In this document: piece by piece, positions 35,986-46,856 of the stretch | How positions within the stretch are numbered: the first letter of the stretch is position 1 | Layout of the letters: every line of letters starts with the position of its first letter | Assembly: GCA_903772945.1 (NCBI GenBank) | Contig: CAICTM010000008.1 | Location: forward strand, 124,001 to 188,000 | Source of the DNA: Seminavis robusta | Lineage: Eukaryota > Bacillariophyta > Bacillariophyceae > Naviculales > Naviculaceae | DNA length: 64,000 bases | Reading direction: 5' to 3' | Notes under the pieces: generated by a model | The model's database searches: none | Told to the model about the DNA's origin: nothing | Seen by the model: the letters and a program-made list of their open reading frames with translations, nothing else | Program-made: the position numbers and the translations under genes

Positions 35986-37326
35986 TTTGCTATTAGCTAG
36001 AAACCAGTACTAACGTTTTAGTCATTGCTACTGTTATTTATTATTCTAATTTTTACTAAACCTAATGCTTCTTCTCAAGCAACTGCCTCTGGATCACGAA
36101 CCACATGCCTGTCCCGACTCTCACGGCTGCCTGTGAATCCGGCAGAAAGGGAATGCATCACGGCGGTTTCTTATTCGAGCACGAAGCATGAGTCAGTTGG
36201 TGGCTGGGATTGAATGGCTAGCTAGCTAGTAGGGGTGTTGCTAGAGTCCGATTCCTACTTTCGCTCGATGGTACCTGTTTACCCGAAGCGAAAGCCCACC
36301 TCCCGCTTGCAACCACTACCCACAAGAGGAGGCAATCACGTTTGGGGGATACATGTACTGGTAGTCCGGTGTCTTGATTGAATCAACGAATCAACCAATC
36401 GATTTTGAAGCAAAACGCCAAACAGGCTTGACGGAACCGTCGTTCGTTGCCATCGTGCAACCCCTTCCGCACATCCACCTTGATCCAAAATCCAAGATAG
36501 CTGCCTCATCCATCAGCTTCCATGGAATCGAATCCACTTTTGGTGGTCAAGACTACCGGTAGGTGTGTGGTTCGGAAGAAGAGTTCCGAGGCGTGTTCTT
36601 GGCATAGTACCCGTGCGGCTGCTAGCTAGCTAGTACGGATATCGATAAGCCTCAAATAAATTGGTGCGAAGACGCCAAGACGCCAAACCCAAAAACCACA
36701 ATCCACCCAAGATTCAAAACGCCATGTTAATTCTCGGTTTCCCTTGCTTTTAAATAGAAGCATTATTTGATAAATCCTTATGCATGTCTTCATTTTTAAA
36801 TTTCATTTTGGTCGAACAGCGCGCGAGAACTGTAAAACAGAACACAGTTGATCCTTAAGATGATTTAAAGCCTGAAGACCCCGTCCGAGTTACTGAACTC
36901 TCACACTAAAAAGGAGGCGTCTTGGAGCTAACTGGCTCATGCTGAGGACAATGATTCGTGTGAAATCCTGAACCAGCTGGGAATGGCTTCGTCTTCTTTG
37001 AATTTTTTTTGTTTTTCGGGTTAGAACGTTAGAACAGCTATCAGAACGTCAGAACAACAAAGATGAGGTGCTTCCCCATCAAATGAAATGAGCCAGTCTG
37101 TTGGCAACCATAAACCACTGGCTCTTTCTAGCTAGCTTTCTCAACCAAGACAAGCGCAACAGCAATGCAACCGACTAGACCGACTTTGCCAACTCCAACA
37201 CTCCAACACTCCAACACTCCAACACATCAATCCATCATCGACCAGCCATCACTAGACTAATAAAACGATTCGATTCATCAATATCCATTGCAATTTGCAT
37301 TGCATGTACCAGTTGCCACAACCAAG
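35986..37326 (+). other. intergenic region between genes 4 and 5
   Basis: No gene supported. It contains CTAG runs near 36220 and 36620, an AT-rich stretch near 36760-36800, and an 8-bp tandem repeat at 37193-37224 shortly before the gene 5 start. The gene 5 promoter is expected in the last few hundred bases. Confidence 0.4.
37193..37224 (+). repeat. (ctccaaca)4 tandem repeat
   Basis: Four perfect 8-bp units about 100 bases upstream of the gene 5 start codon. Confidence 0.9.
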
Positions 37327-40300
37327 ATGACAAGGGGGACGGAGGAAGGAACAATCGAGTCACAGTCGGCTATTCATAGCGGCAACGCTAACGACGCCGT
37401 GACGAGCCAAGCAAGCTTTCATCGCGATATTGAAACAGGGAATCACCAAGACAGCCAGCTACTGGAGAGCGGGGGATCCACTATTAATAGTGACACTATC
37501 AGTAGTGCCATGCCCAGGGACCATGATTCAGACAACATCAGCAGTGGGGACGACCAAGAGAGCCTGCTGAATTCTATAGCTTCCAACAAGACAGGCGAAG
37601 ACGAGAGTGACTGTGACCTTCTACCAGATCTGGAAGCATCTGCGGTAGACATTGACCGTGACGACTGCAGTTACTTTTCCGATTCCGTATCGTCCATAGA
37701 TTCTGCAGATGCCAGGGAAGCCGCCATTCGAGCAGGATTCCTGGGGGTCGTTATCAGTTACATTCAAAATGACGTCCTGCAAAAGATATTGGGATATTTG
37801 GACAAACTCTACAAGTGGCTCAAAAAGTGTGGAAAGGGGGGAAGCCAAGACAATGACAATGGTGGGGTAAACGACATGACACAAGATGCACTCCGAGATG
37901 TCATGTTGGACGAATCACATACTTCACACAATCTTGCACAGGGGTCTTCTGTTCCGCAACCAAGCCCAACAACAGGCAATGGAGCATCCACCACATCGTC
38001 TCCACCCGGAACTTCCCAAATGGCAACAGCAGCGGTACGTATATACTACCATGCAGTCTTTTATATAATAAATTGGATCCTCAAAACATCCATGATAAAG
38101 GATGTGGAGTGAACTCACCAAAAGTCCGTCTTTGTTCTGTAGGGAAGTGCTGCGGGCGCAGCTGGAGCTGCTGGTGCAGCGGCAGCAGCAGGGGCCGCAG
38201 CTGGAGCAGCAGGCGGTCTTGCGGGATTAGCAGGTGCCATTGCCGGGGCTGGAGCTGTGGCACAGGCAGGCATGGTTGTGGGTGCAGGTATGAACTTTTG
38301 ACTGGATCATATAGTGGACATACTGTACATGCAAGCATATAGTAGCTAACCAAAGTGACTCTCCCTGCCTAATCTTGATTCTTTAGCTACAGTGGCGGCA
38401 GCAGCAGCTGTTTCTGCGGGGGTATCGGCGTCTGGTTTAGGGGCAGCAACAAACACAACTACCCAGATTGCAGACATTGTACCGTTTACTGGTTTTGTGC
38501 CACCGGTGTGCTCGGACCAATCAGAATTAAAGTCTGGCTTTGTAGAGCTCAAGATTGCTCAGTTGTCACCGATTGCTATCGACCAAAGAAAGCAGGAACT
38601 GGAGGAACTCTTCAGAGATGTCTACAATGAAATCTCAGGCATGTGTTTGGATCCCTTGCTGAGAGTTATGCATCAATCATCTTTGCTTGAGTGGGAGACA
38701 GACTGGGGTCCCAACAGCACTGTGACTGGCACTAGCTACTACAATATGACAGACGAGGAGTATGACCTGGCAGTGGCCGAAAGCACTACTACCACATTTT
38801 GGGAGGCGCGGGTGGACTGCCTTGGTTGTCCCGACTATGAGCCACTGTTTGATACAGGAGAAGGAGATAATAGGGCTACAGGTGGTTCCGCCAGAATGCT
38901 GGCATTTCAGCCAAGTGGGAGGCACCTTGAAGAGTTCCCCCTGGAGCAGTTCTTTGAGCTTTTTGCAGCCTCCATTGGATTCAATATGGAGGTTGTGCTT
39001 GAAGGCAATGGATTGGAGCCATTGGATATCACCATCATCACGGCATATCAAGATCAGGTTCGTGTTGTGGCAGGATCAACCAAGAGAATCAACCCAGATG
39101 GAACTTTTGATGAAACTGCTGTGGTTACAGAAATTGGACCATCACAAGTTGAGGGAGCATATGGAACCATAGTTGAAAACAATGGAACTATTGTGGCAGC
39201 ATTTACCAACAGTGGCTTGACAGCTATTCAAGAGTGTGTTGAACCTGGCTCACAAGTTGTAACATCTGACTTTTGTGCTGCTGTTTTGGAAAAATCTGGT
39301 AGTATTGGCATTGCTGCAGTTACTGTTTTGGAATGTGTCAAGAACCCAACATCGTCACTGGAATGTCAAGAGATTCTTCCTACTTTGCTTCAGGCAGCAA
39401 CAGCACCCTCAGAGTTGCAATCAGAAGCTGCAAGCACTGGTCAGTCCTTGGATGACAACCCTGCTGGATCCATCACTAGTGGAACTGAAGGCCTAGACTC
39501 AGCTTTGGGAAGCCAAAGCGTAGAGTTGATGTCAAGCAACCCTAATCTTGACAATGCAGCTGGAAGTTCAGACCTTTCTGCCAGTCCCATTGTTTCACCA
39601 TCATCATCTGGTGGATCATTGGTTGAAACTGGGGCTGATTCATCCATGCCAGAAGCCTTAGCCCCAGCTGGAACACAAGAGACCTCTCCAGCAACAACAC
39701 CCAGCGGCGCTGATTCTGCGGAGCAAGCAAACCCGGCTACCCCCCCAGAAGCAACTGGGGTAGCCACTGCTCCCTCGCCAATTTCAGATGACATCATGGT
39801 GGGAAGCGCTCTCAGTTCTGGTTTGACGGGGCCCACCACGATGCCTGATGGCTCCATAACCCTGAAGCCTAGTCTGGTTGCACCTACAGCACCTGGCACT
39901 GAATCAATCAACACAGCTACATCACCTGAATCCACAGCTGCTCCAAGTGCTTCAAGTCCAGGATCCATATCTGCTTCATCGACAAGTCCTAAACCAACGG
40001 ATTCAATGGTCCTCACTGCACCAGTAAGCTTGACTCCAAGTGCTGTATCATCCATGGAAGCACCGCCACCAGTGGAACCAGGAACACCTACCCCACAGGT
40101 GACCTCAATTGCACCTGCAGAGCTATCCCCACAGCCCACATCGACGCCTAGTACCTCCGGTACAATGGATTCAACAACTACTCCCAGTACAACAAGATTA
40201 GAAGGATTGCCAGCCACTGCCAACCCATCGGCAACTTTGTCTAGTGCAACAGAATCGACCAACCCACCATCATCGCTTGGATCCATGTCTGAACCAACGC

Positions 40301-43300
40301 TTGGGCCCACTGATGAGCCAACCCGAACACCAACAGAAAGCCCAACAAATAGGCCTACTGATGAACCCACTAACAACCCAACTGCACTACCTACAATAGA
40401 ACCTACAGCAGAGCCCACATTCAACCCAACTCCAGAGCCTACAAACAGCCCAACTCCAGAACCTACAAACAACCGAACTCCAGAACCCACCAGCGCAGCT
40501 AACCCCACCACAACTCCCTTTGCTGAGCCAACCACTATCCCCACAGTAGAACAATCCCTGAACCCAAGCCAACAATGCACAGAGCAAACTTCCACTACCT
40601 GGAACACTTTCTATGTATACTTCAACAGTGACATATCGGCCTTGTCGGATGACACTCTCATTGATGCCTTTGAAAGTGGCTTTTCCACAGTGCACAATGG
40701 TGCATGTCCTCCAATACTTACACTAGTAAGTGTAGAGAGCCGGACTCAGCGGAGAAGACTACAAACTATCCAATCTGTGCTGTTTGGCATGAATGCCACC
40801 CATGTGAGTGGAACTGTAGTGTTGGATGAAGCCACAGATTCATCGGCATTCCTTGTGGGGTTTAATGATGCTCTCGCCAGCACCAGTACTGTCAGCGCGT
40901 CTGGGTTAGAATCTTCTCTGACAATCCCCTCAACAAGTCCCAGTGGAAGCCCCTCAACTGGAACACCAACAGTGACTCCTGGAAGTCCCTCCACAACACC
41001 CACCACTTCTCTTCCCACCGTGACTCCTGGCTCTCCCAGCACCAGTCCCTCAATGAATAGTCCCACAACTAGAACACCAACAGTGACCCCTGGTAGCCCC
41101 TCCACAACACCCACAACTGCTCTTCCCACGGTGACACCCGGTGCTCCCAGCGCCAGTCCGACTACTGACTTACGGACAGTCCCACAACTGGAACGCCAAC
41201 AGTGACCCCTGGAGTCCCTCCACAACACCCACCGCATCGAGTCCCCTTGGTTCTATCCCCACCGTGACTCCCGGGTCTCCCAGCACCAGTCCCTCGACAA
41301 ACAGTCAACAACGCCAACGTACTCCTGGAAGCCCCTCAGTTACACCCACCATAGGTTATGTCCCCACTGTGACACCTGGTTCTCCCAGTACCAGTCCAAC
41401 TACCGGAAGTCCCACAACTGGAACAGCAACAGTGACTCCAGGGAGCCCCTCACTCACGCCTACCACAGCCAGTCCACTTGGCCCCACGGTGACACCAGGT
41501 GCTTCCAGCGCCGGTCCTACTACTGGAATTCCCACAACTGGAACACCACAGTGACCCCTGGAAGTCCCTCCACAACACCCGCCACACTTCTTCCCACCGT
41601 GACACCTGGTACCCCCAGCACCAGTCCCACTACCCGGACACCAACAGTGACTCTTGGAAGTCCGTCATTTGCTCCCACCCCTGCAAGTCCATCTACAACA
41701 CCCACCACTTCTCTTCCCACGGTCACCCTTGTTCTCCAGTGTCAGACCCACAACTGTGACTCCCACTGCTGCCCCCACACCGGAAGCCCTGCTACTCCTG
41801 GGAGTCCTTCATTTGCTCCAACCTCCGAGAGTCCCACAACAGGAATACCTACGGTTACTCCTGGAAGTCCCTCATTGGCCCCCACCAATGCAAGTCCTGG
41901 GAACGGATCTTTTACACCCTCCACAATCCCTCAGATTCGACTTCATCTCCTCTCACAGCCCTCGTAACACCAGAAATCCAACAGAAGCCCTACACTATGC
42001 CTCTGCCCCACCTGCACCTCATCTTCTCGTCATCAGCACCAACCAAGCAACCATCCACCTCCATCAGTAGTACCCTCAGGTATTCCATCCCAGAATCCAC
42101 TTTTTACAAGTCCTGCTGGTTTCCCATCTTCTCTCCATCGCAACGACCCTCGGTAACACCAGCAAATCCAACGCAAGCCCTACACTATGCCTCTTCCCCC
42201 CTAGCACCTCATCGTCTCCGTCCTCAGCACAAGCAAGCAACCATCACCTCTCCATCAGTAGTACCTTCAGGTATTCCATCCCAGTCCATCTTTACACCCT
42301 CCACAAATCCCTCTAGATTCCCGACTTCATCTTCTCACAGTCCCTCTGTAACACCAGGAAATCCAACAGGAAGCCCTACAACTATGCCCTCTGCCCCACC
42401 TAGCACCTCATCTTCTCCGTCATCAGCACCAACCAACAACCATCCACCTCTCCATCAGTAGTACCTCAGGTATTCCATCCCAGAATCCATCTTTTACACC
42501 CTCCACAAGTCCTGCTGGTCTCCCATCATCTTCTCCATCTCAACGACCCTCTGAACACCAGGAAATCCAACAAAGCCCTACGAACTATGCCCTCTCCCCA
42601 CCTAGCCCTCATCCTTCTCCTCCTCAGTACCAAGCAAGCAACCATCCACCTCTCCATCAGTGTACCTTCAGGTATTCCATCCCAGAACCATCTTTTACAC
42701 CCTCCACAAGTCCCTCTAGATTCCCACTTCTCTCCATCGGGCAACGACCATCTGTAACACCAGGAAATCCATCCGGAAGCCCTACGAATAAGCCCTCTTC
42801 TCCACCTAGCGCCTCATCCTTTCCGTCATCAGCACCAAGCAAGCAACCATCCTCCTCTCCATCCGTTGTACCTTCAAGTATTCCATCCCAGAATCCATCA
42901 TTTACACCCTCTACGTCTACGAGACCTTCTAGTCTCCCGTCTTCATCTCCTTTTCAGAGTCCCTCTGTAACGCCAGGGAATCCAACAGGAAGCCCAATGA
43001 TCCAACCCTCAGCATCACCCAGCACGTCACAATCTCCGTCCACTGTACCAATCAGTCCGCCTTCTTCTGGATCACCCTCAAGTGTACCAAGTACACAACC
43101 ATCAGCTAAACCGTCTCTTGAACCATCCATTTCCCCCTCCATCTCTCCGTCCTTGTCACCATCAGGTTCCCCCTCCAGGAAACCATCAGACAGCCCTTCC
43201 TTCTCTCCATCCACTGTTCCTTCTGTTTCCCCGTCTTCACTTCCTTCCAAGCAGCCCTCGTCTGCCCCTTCAGTGGGTCCATCGGTTACACCAGGAGCAC

Positions 43301-45366
43301 CAACGAGAGCCCCTTCCACAATGCCATCTGGATCCCCTACTGAATCAGCCTCTCCCTCCAATTTGCCAAGCTTCCAACCATCTGAATCTCCATCTATGAC
43401 TACCAGTATCAGTCCTTCCATGCTTCCAAGCATCAATCCATCATCCTCGCCATCCAATTTTCCCAGCACCAGTCCCTCGGACGTCCCTTCAAGAACTCCC
43501 AGTATCAGTCCTTCCATGGTTCCATCGTCTTCGCCATCTGACTTCCCTTCAAGAACTCCCAGCATCACTCCCTCGGGCTTCCTTTCAAGGACTCCCAGCA
43601 CCAGTCCCTCGGACTTCCCTTCAAGAACTCCCAGCACCATTTCCTCGGACTTCCCTTCAAGAACTCCCAGTATCAGTCCTTCGGATTTCCCATCGTCTTC
43701 TCCTTCAATGGAACCTTCCATGGTTCCCAGCATCAGTCCCTCGGACTTCCCTTCAAGAACGCCTAGTGTCAGTCCTTCAGAATTCCCATCGACTTCTCCT
43801 TCAATGGCGCCTTCCATGGTCCCCAGCATCAGTCCCTCGGACTTCCCTTCAAGAACGCCTAGTGTCAGTCCTTCGGATTTCCCATCAGTGATGCCCTCAG
43901 AAGCTCCCTCAGAGACCCCCACTTTTGCTGTGACACCCCTACCACAACGCATAGTTGACGACGAACCCAATATTGCTTTCTCGGATGGTACGGCTGGTGG
44001 TATTGCTGATGCAGATGGTTGGTACTACAATGGTAGTGGAAATAATGCCAACACACCCGGAGGCCTTCAAAATGGCAACGCAGGAAAGGTGAGCCTTGGA
44101 ATTGTGGAAAGGTCCGGTGCCTTGTACTTGGTTATCATTTACAACCAAGCATCCGGTGGCGCTGGAGGTGGCTCGGCCAAAGTGACTGTTACTGGAGTCA
44201 CCGGTCTCCCCGTGGTGGATGATAGTGGTGAGGCATCGTACTCCTCCGGCACTGTCATTGGCAATTTTGGTTGGGGTTCGAGCTGGACAGATGGCTTTGT
44301 TGTTTCTGCGAGTTCAGGAAGCACAGTGTGCATACGGCATGATGCGTCGGGGACATCAGGACTCTCGGAAATGCGGTTCTTCCAAGGTGATGGGTCGTCA
44401 AGCAGTGAGATTGCCTCATCTCTTTCTGAGATTACAGGAACTGAATACTGTGTTGTCATGCCCACGACTCCTAGTTCCGGCCCATCTCTGGGGCCATCTA
44501 CACTCCCAAGCATTGGCCCTTCAGCCATACCCTCCATCTCTCCATCAATGGTGCCTTCTCAAGCTCCATCACAATCTCCCTCTGGTCTAGCATCTGCACC
44601 CCCCTCTGTCAGCTCAGCTTCGAGTGAGCCTCCTTCCATGACTCCTAGTTCCAGCCCATCTCTGGGGCCATCAACAATTCCGAGCATTGGTCCTTCAGTC
44701 GTACCCTCCATCTCTCCATCAATGGCGCCTTCTCTGGTTCCTAGCAACAGTCCCTCAGAACCCCCTTCATCTGTCCCCAGTCACAGTCCCTCAAGGTCTC
44801 CATCTTCTCTGTCAGCTGCTCCGTCTTTGTTTCCTAGTGCAAGTCCATCCCTGGCTCCATCCCTGAATCCCAGTACTACACCATCCAACAAACTGTCCTC
44901 TTCCCCTTCAGAAATGCCTTCATCTAGACCGTCTCTAGCACCATCCAATATTCCAACAGAGTCTCCAGTTTCACAATGCACAGCAACAACAAATCCACGT
45001 ACCATCTATCACAGAGCTGACACAGGGTCATGCCTGACACTGCAATCGAATGATGTCAGCTTTGAAATGGAACCCTGTAGTTCTGCATCCAACCAGATAT
45101 TCCAATACAATCAATGCACTCAACAGATTGTGATTCAATCTAGTAGTGGAGGGTGTCTGGAATTTCAGAATGGCAATAGTGGCAATAGTGGAGTGGCATT
45201 AACCAGCTGCTCCACAACACCACCTGTAATTGAGCAATGGTATTCGCACAGTGATGGTGGAATAAGAACAGAGCAGAATGGGAGCTGTCTTGATACTGAT
45301 GGCAGTAGCCCCTGCCAAAACCAACAAAACAACCAGCTGATTGTAGATTCTGACTTTTGGGGGTGA
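37327..45366 (+). CDS. gene 5: stalked surface protein with novel domain plus beta-trefoil
   Basis: Start chosen at the first ATG in frame (MTRGTEEG, 37327). Exons: 37327-38034, 38143-38287, and 38395 to 45366; the same phases as gene 4 (0 then 1). Exon 1 has CSYFSDSVSSIDSADAREAA and LYKWLKKCGKGG; exon 2 is an Ala/Gly-rich 48-residue segment. Domains 1 and 2 (RTQRRRLQ) are near-identical to gene 4, including long identical linker stretches, so the pair duplicated recently. The frame is open to 41205, broken by many small gaps to about 42960, then open from 42997 to the stop. The C-terminus differs from gene 4: PSxxPS, a domain I do not recognise (43918-44462), another PSxxPS stalk and a beta-trefoil. 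Confidence 0.8.
40950..41900 (+). repeat. TPGSPS array of gene 5
   Basis: Repeats of SPSTTPTTSLPTVTPGSPS type, with frame breaks from about 41165. Confidence 0.85.
41900..43915 (+). repeat. PSxxPS array of gene 5, proximal
   Basis: The first half (to about 42760) aligns to the SVTPGNPTGSPTTMPSAPPS units of gene 2 but lacks many single bases. The second half (SPSDFPSRTPS units) is clean and open. Confidence 0.85.
43918..44462 (+). other. unrecognised Gly/Ser-rich globular domain of gene 5
   Basis: About 180 residues inserted between two stalks. Visible features: FSDGTAGGIADADGWYYNG, a Gly-rich turn before KVSLGIVERSGALYLVIIYN, SGGAGGGSAKVTVTGVTGLP, NFGWGSSWTDGFVVSASSGS, one CIRHD and a closing TEYCVV. 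Alternating hydrophobic residues suggest a beta-sandwich. It vaguely recalls bacterial extracellular beta domains, but I cannot name a family. It is absent from the other four paralogues. Confidence 0.6.
44463..44960 (+). repeat. PSxxPS array of gene 5, distal
   Basis: Includes a duplicated block: SSGPSLGPSTLPSIGPS and SSSPSLGPSTIPSIGPS, about 180 bp apart (44460s and 44640s). Confidence 0.85.
44971..45363 (+). other. ricin-type beta-trefoil domain of gene 5
   Basis: CTATTNPRTIYHRADTGSC, LTLQSNDVSFEMEPC, NQIFQYNQC, CLEFQNGNSGNSGVALTSC, EQWYSHSDGGI and GSCLDTDGSSPC. It is clearly homologous to those of genes 3 and 4 but more diverged than the front of the protein. Confidence 0.72.
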
Positions 45367-46220
45367 GAAATGCCCACAAGCTAATAACGTCTAGGTATAG
45401 CTAGCTCGTGCAAACCTTCCTGTTTGGGTTGGTGCTGTAGATGTCCTGAGTTTTTCTATCCTTCCACAACGTCACAATGTAGGCGCACTGATGCCAACGT
45501 CGGGGAATCCTTGCTATCTATTGGGGATGGCTTGTGTAGGTTGCCTGTTGCCGTGCGTCCTCCCGGCTTCAAAAAGTTCAAGGCATCGCCACAGTGATGA
45601 TGCCCACAGCAAGCCGAGGTTCCTGTCATCGCCGTCATTCTCGCCGTGCGTACCGAAAGTACAGTACTGTACTGCGTGCACTTTGGACAGTTCTACTTCT
45701 TGTAAGAAACGTGATCTCCATGTGTGACAAGTTTCGGAGAATCTTAGGGTCTGGCCAAATGCAAGGAATTAGAAAGCCAGTTCATCCATCTCAAAAATAG
45801 GAGAACAGCGAACAGTGAAGGTCTTAACTGTTGTGCCATCTCTGGTAAAGCTTTAATTCCTACTCTAAAGTAAAGAGAACGAAAAACTTTAAGTAAACCT
45901 GCCAGAGATTTATTATTATGCAGAGCAGCTCCAGAGCTACTGTATGCAGGCATCTTTTGCGGGTTTGGTGATGGCAAGGGGTGAAGCTGTGTGGGTGGTG
46001 GGTGGTCCACGGGGGTGACAGGGTGGTGCAAGGTTTCGGGAGTGGCCTTCTCCTGCTTCATTTTTTCATTATAGGCAAACTAAAACTGTCAATTCTTGCG
46101 GAACTTCATTGCTTTGACCCTTTGACAGCAAGCACCCTTGAAACAGACGTTAGCTCATCCATCCATCTCGACAAACCTTCCTTATACTAGCTAGCTAGCT
46201 ATCTAGCTTAGCAATCCGCC
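45367..46220 (+). other. intergenic region between genes 5 and 6
   Basis: About 850 bases with no supported gene. CTAG repeats near 46186-46205 lie just before the gene 6 start; promoter elements were not identified. Confidence 0.4.
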
Positions 46221-46560
46221 ATGGATCCCCCTGCATCCTATGCTCACCAAGCCTTGCAGCAGCACACCAGTATTGCAGAGGTTGATTTGGAAAGCCAACA
46301 GTTACTGCTGCACAGCCAGAGCCCGAGCCAGAGCGTGGATGTAGACGAAATTGTGGCGGAGATACCATTGGGGGACGTTGACATTGACATTGACGTTGAC
46401 AAAACTGAAGAAGACGAAGAACTTGGTCTGGAGGACGACGATGATAGTGCTGCCAGTGACAGTGACGACGGTGAGGACGAGGAGTCCAGCAGTGTGGATT
46501 CGGAAGAAGCCAAAGAAGCTGCCATTCGAGCTGGTTTTCTGGCCGTCGTGATCAACTATC

Positions 46561-46576
46561 TTCAAAATGATGTCCT
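46561..46576 (+). repeat. target-site duplication of LINE copy 3, left
   Basis: ttcaaaatgatgtcct, identical to 46841-46856. Confidence 0.88.
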
Positions 46577-46840
46577 ACCATCCCTTTTTCCTTACCCCTC
46601 CTACCCCCTCAAACTTCTTTACCAACCCCAACTCTCTTCAACAAAGAGCTCGTGATTTGTGGTGAATCATGGCTCTGACCTCAGTGTACAAATCCTTAGA
46701 TAGCTAACAGGCGTCGCACCCTCTCAGGAGGCCAGTGTGGCCGGTGAGCAGACTTGACTGTGGGAAATACCCGAGCCCTAGCTCGTGGGTAGTCCTCAAG
46801 CACATCTCGTCTGAATCCGTTATTAGACGTTCAGTTTTTT
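46577..46840 (+). mobile_element. LINE copy 3, 264-bp 3' end, in exon 1 of gene 6
   Basis: A plus-strand copy of the LINE 3' UTR (reverse complement of about 16651-16914), from accatccctttttcc to cgttcag followed by T's. It is bounded by a perfect 16-bp duplication of coding sequence. It carries no coding capacity, adds 280 bases with the duplication (not a multiple of three) and introduces a stop soon after the left junction. Confidence 0.88.
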
Positions 46841-46856
46841 TTCAAAATGATGTCCT
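46841..46856 (+). repeat. target-site duplication of LINE copy 3, right
   Basis: Perfect copy of 46561-46576; the gene 6 frame resumes at gcaaaagg. Confidence 0.88.

Noticed and set aside
39441-40607. Minus-strand open frames of about 390-410 codons opposite the linkers of genes 4 and 5
   Set aside because: Low-complexity antisense of Ser/Thr/Pro coding sequence, present in both paralogues only because the sense strand is conserved.
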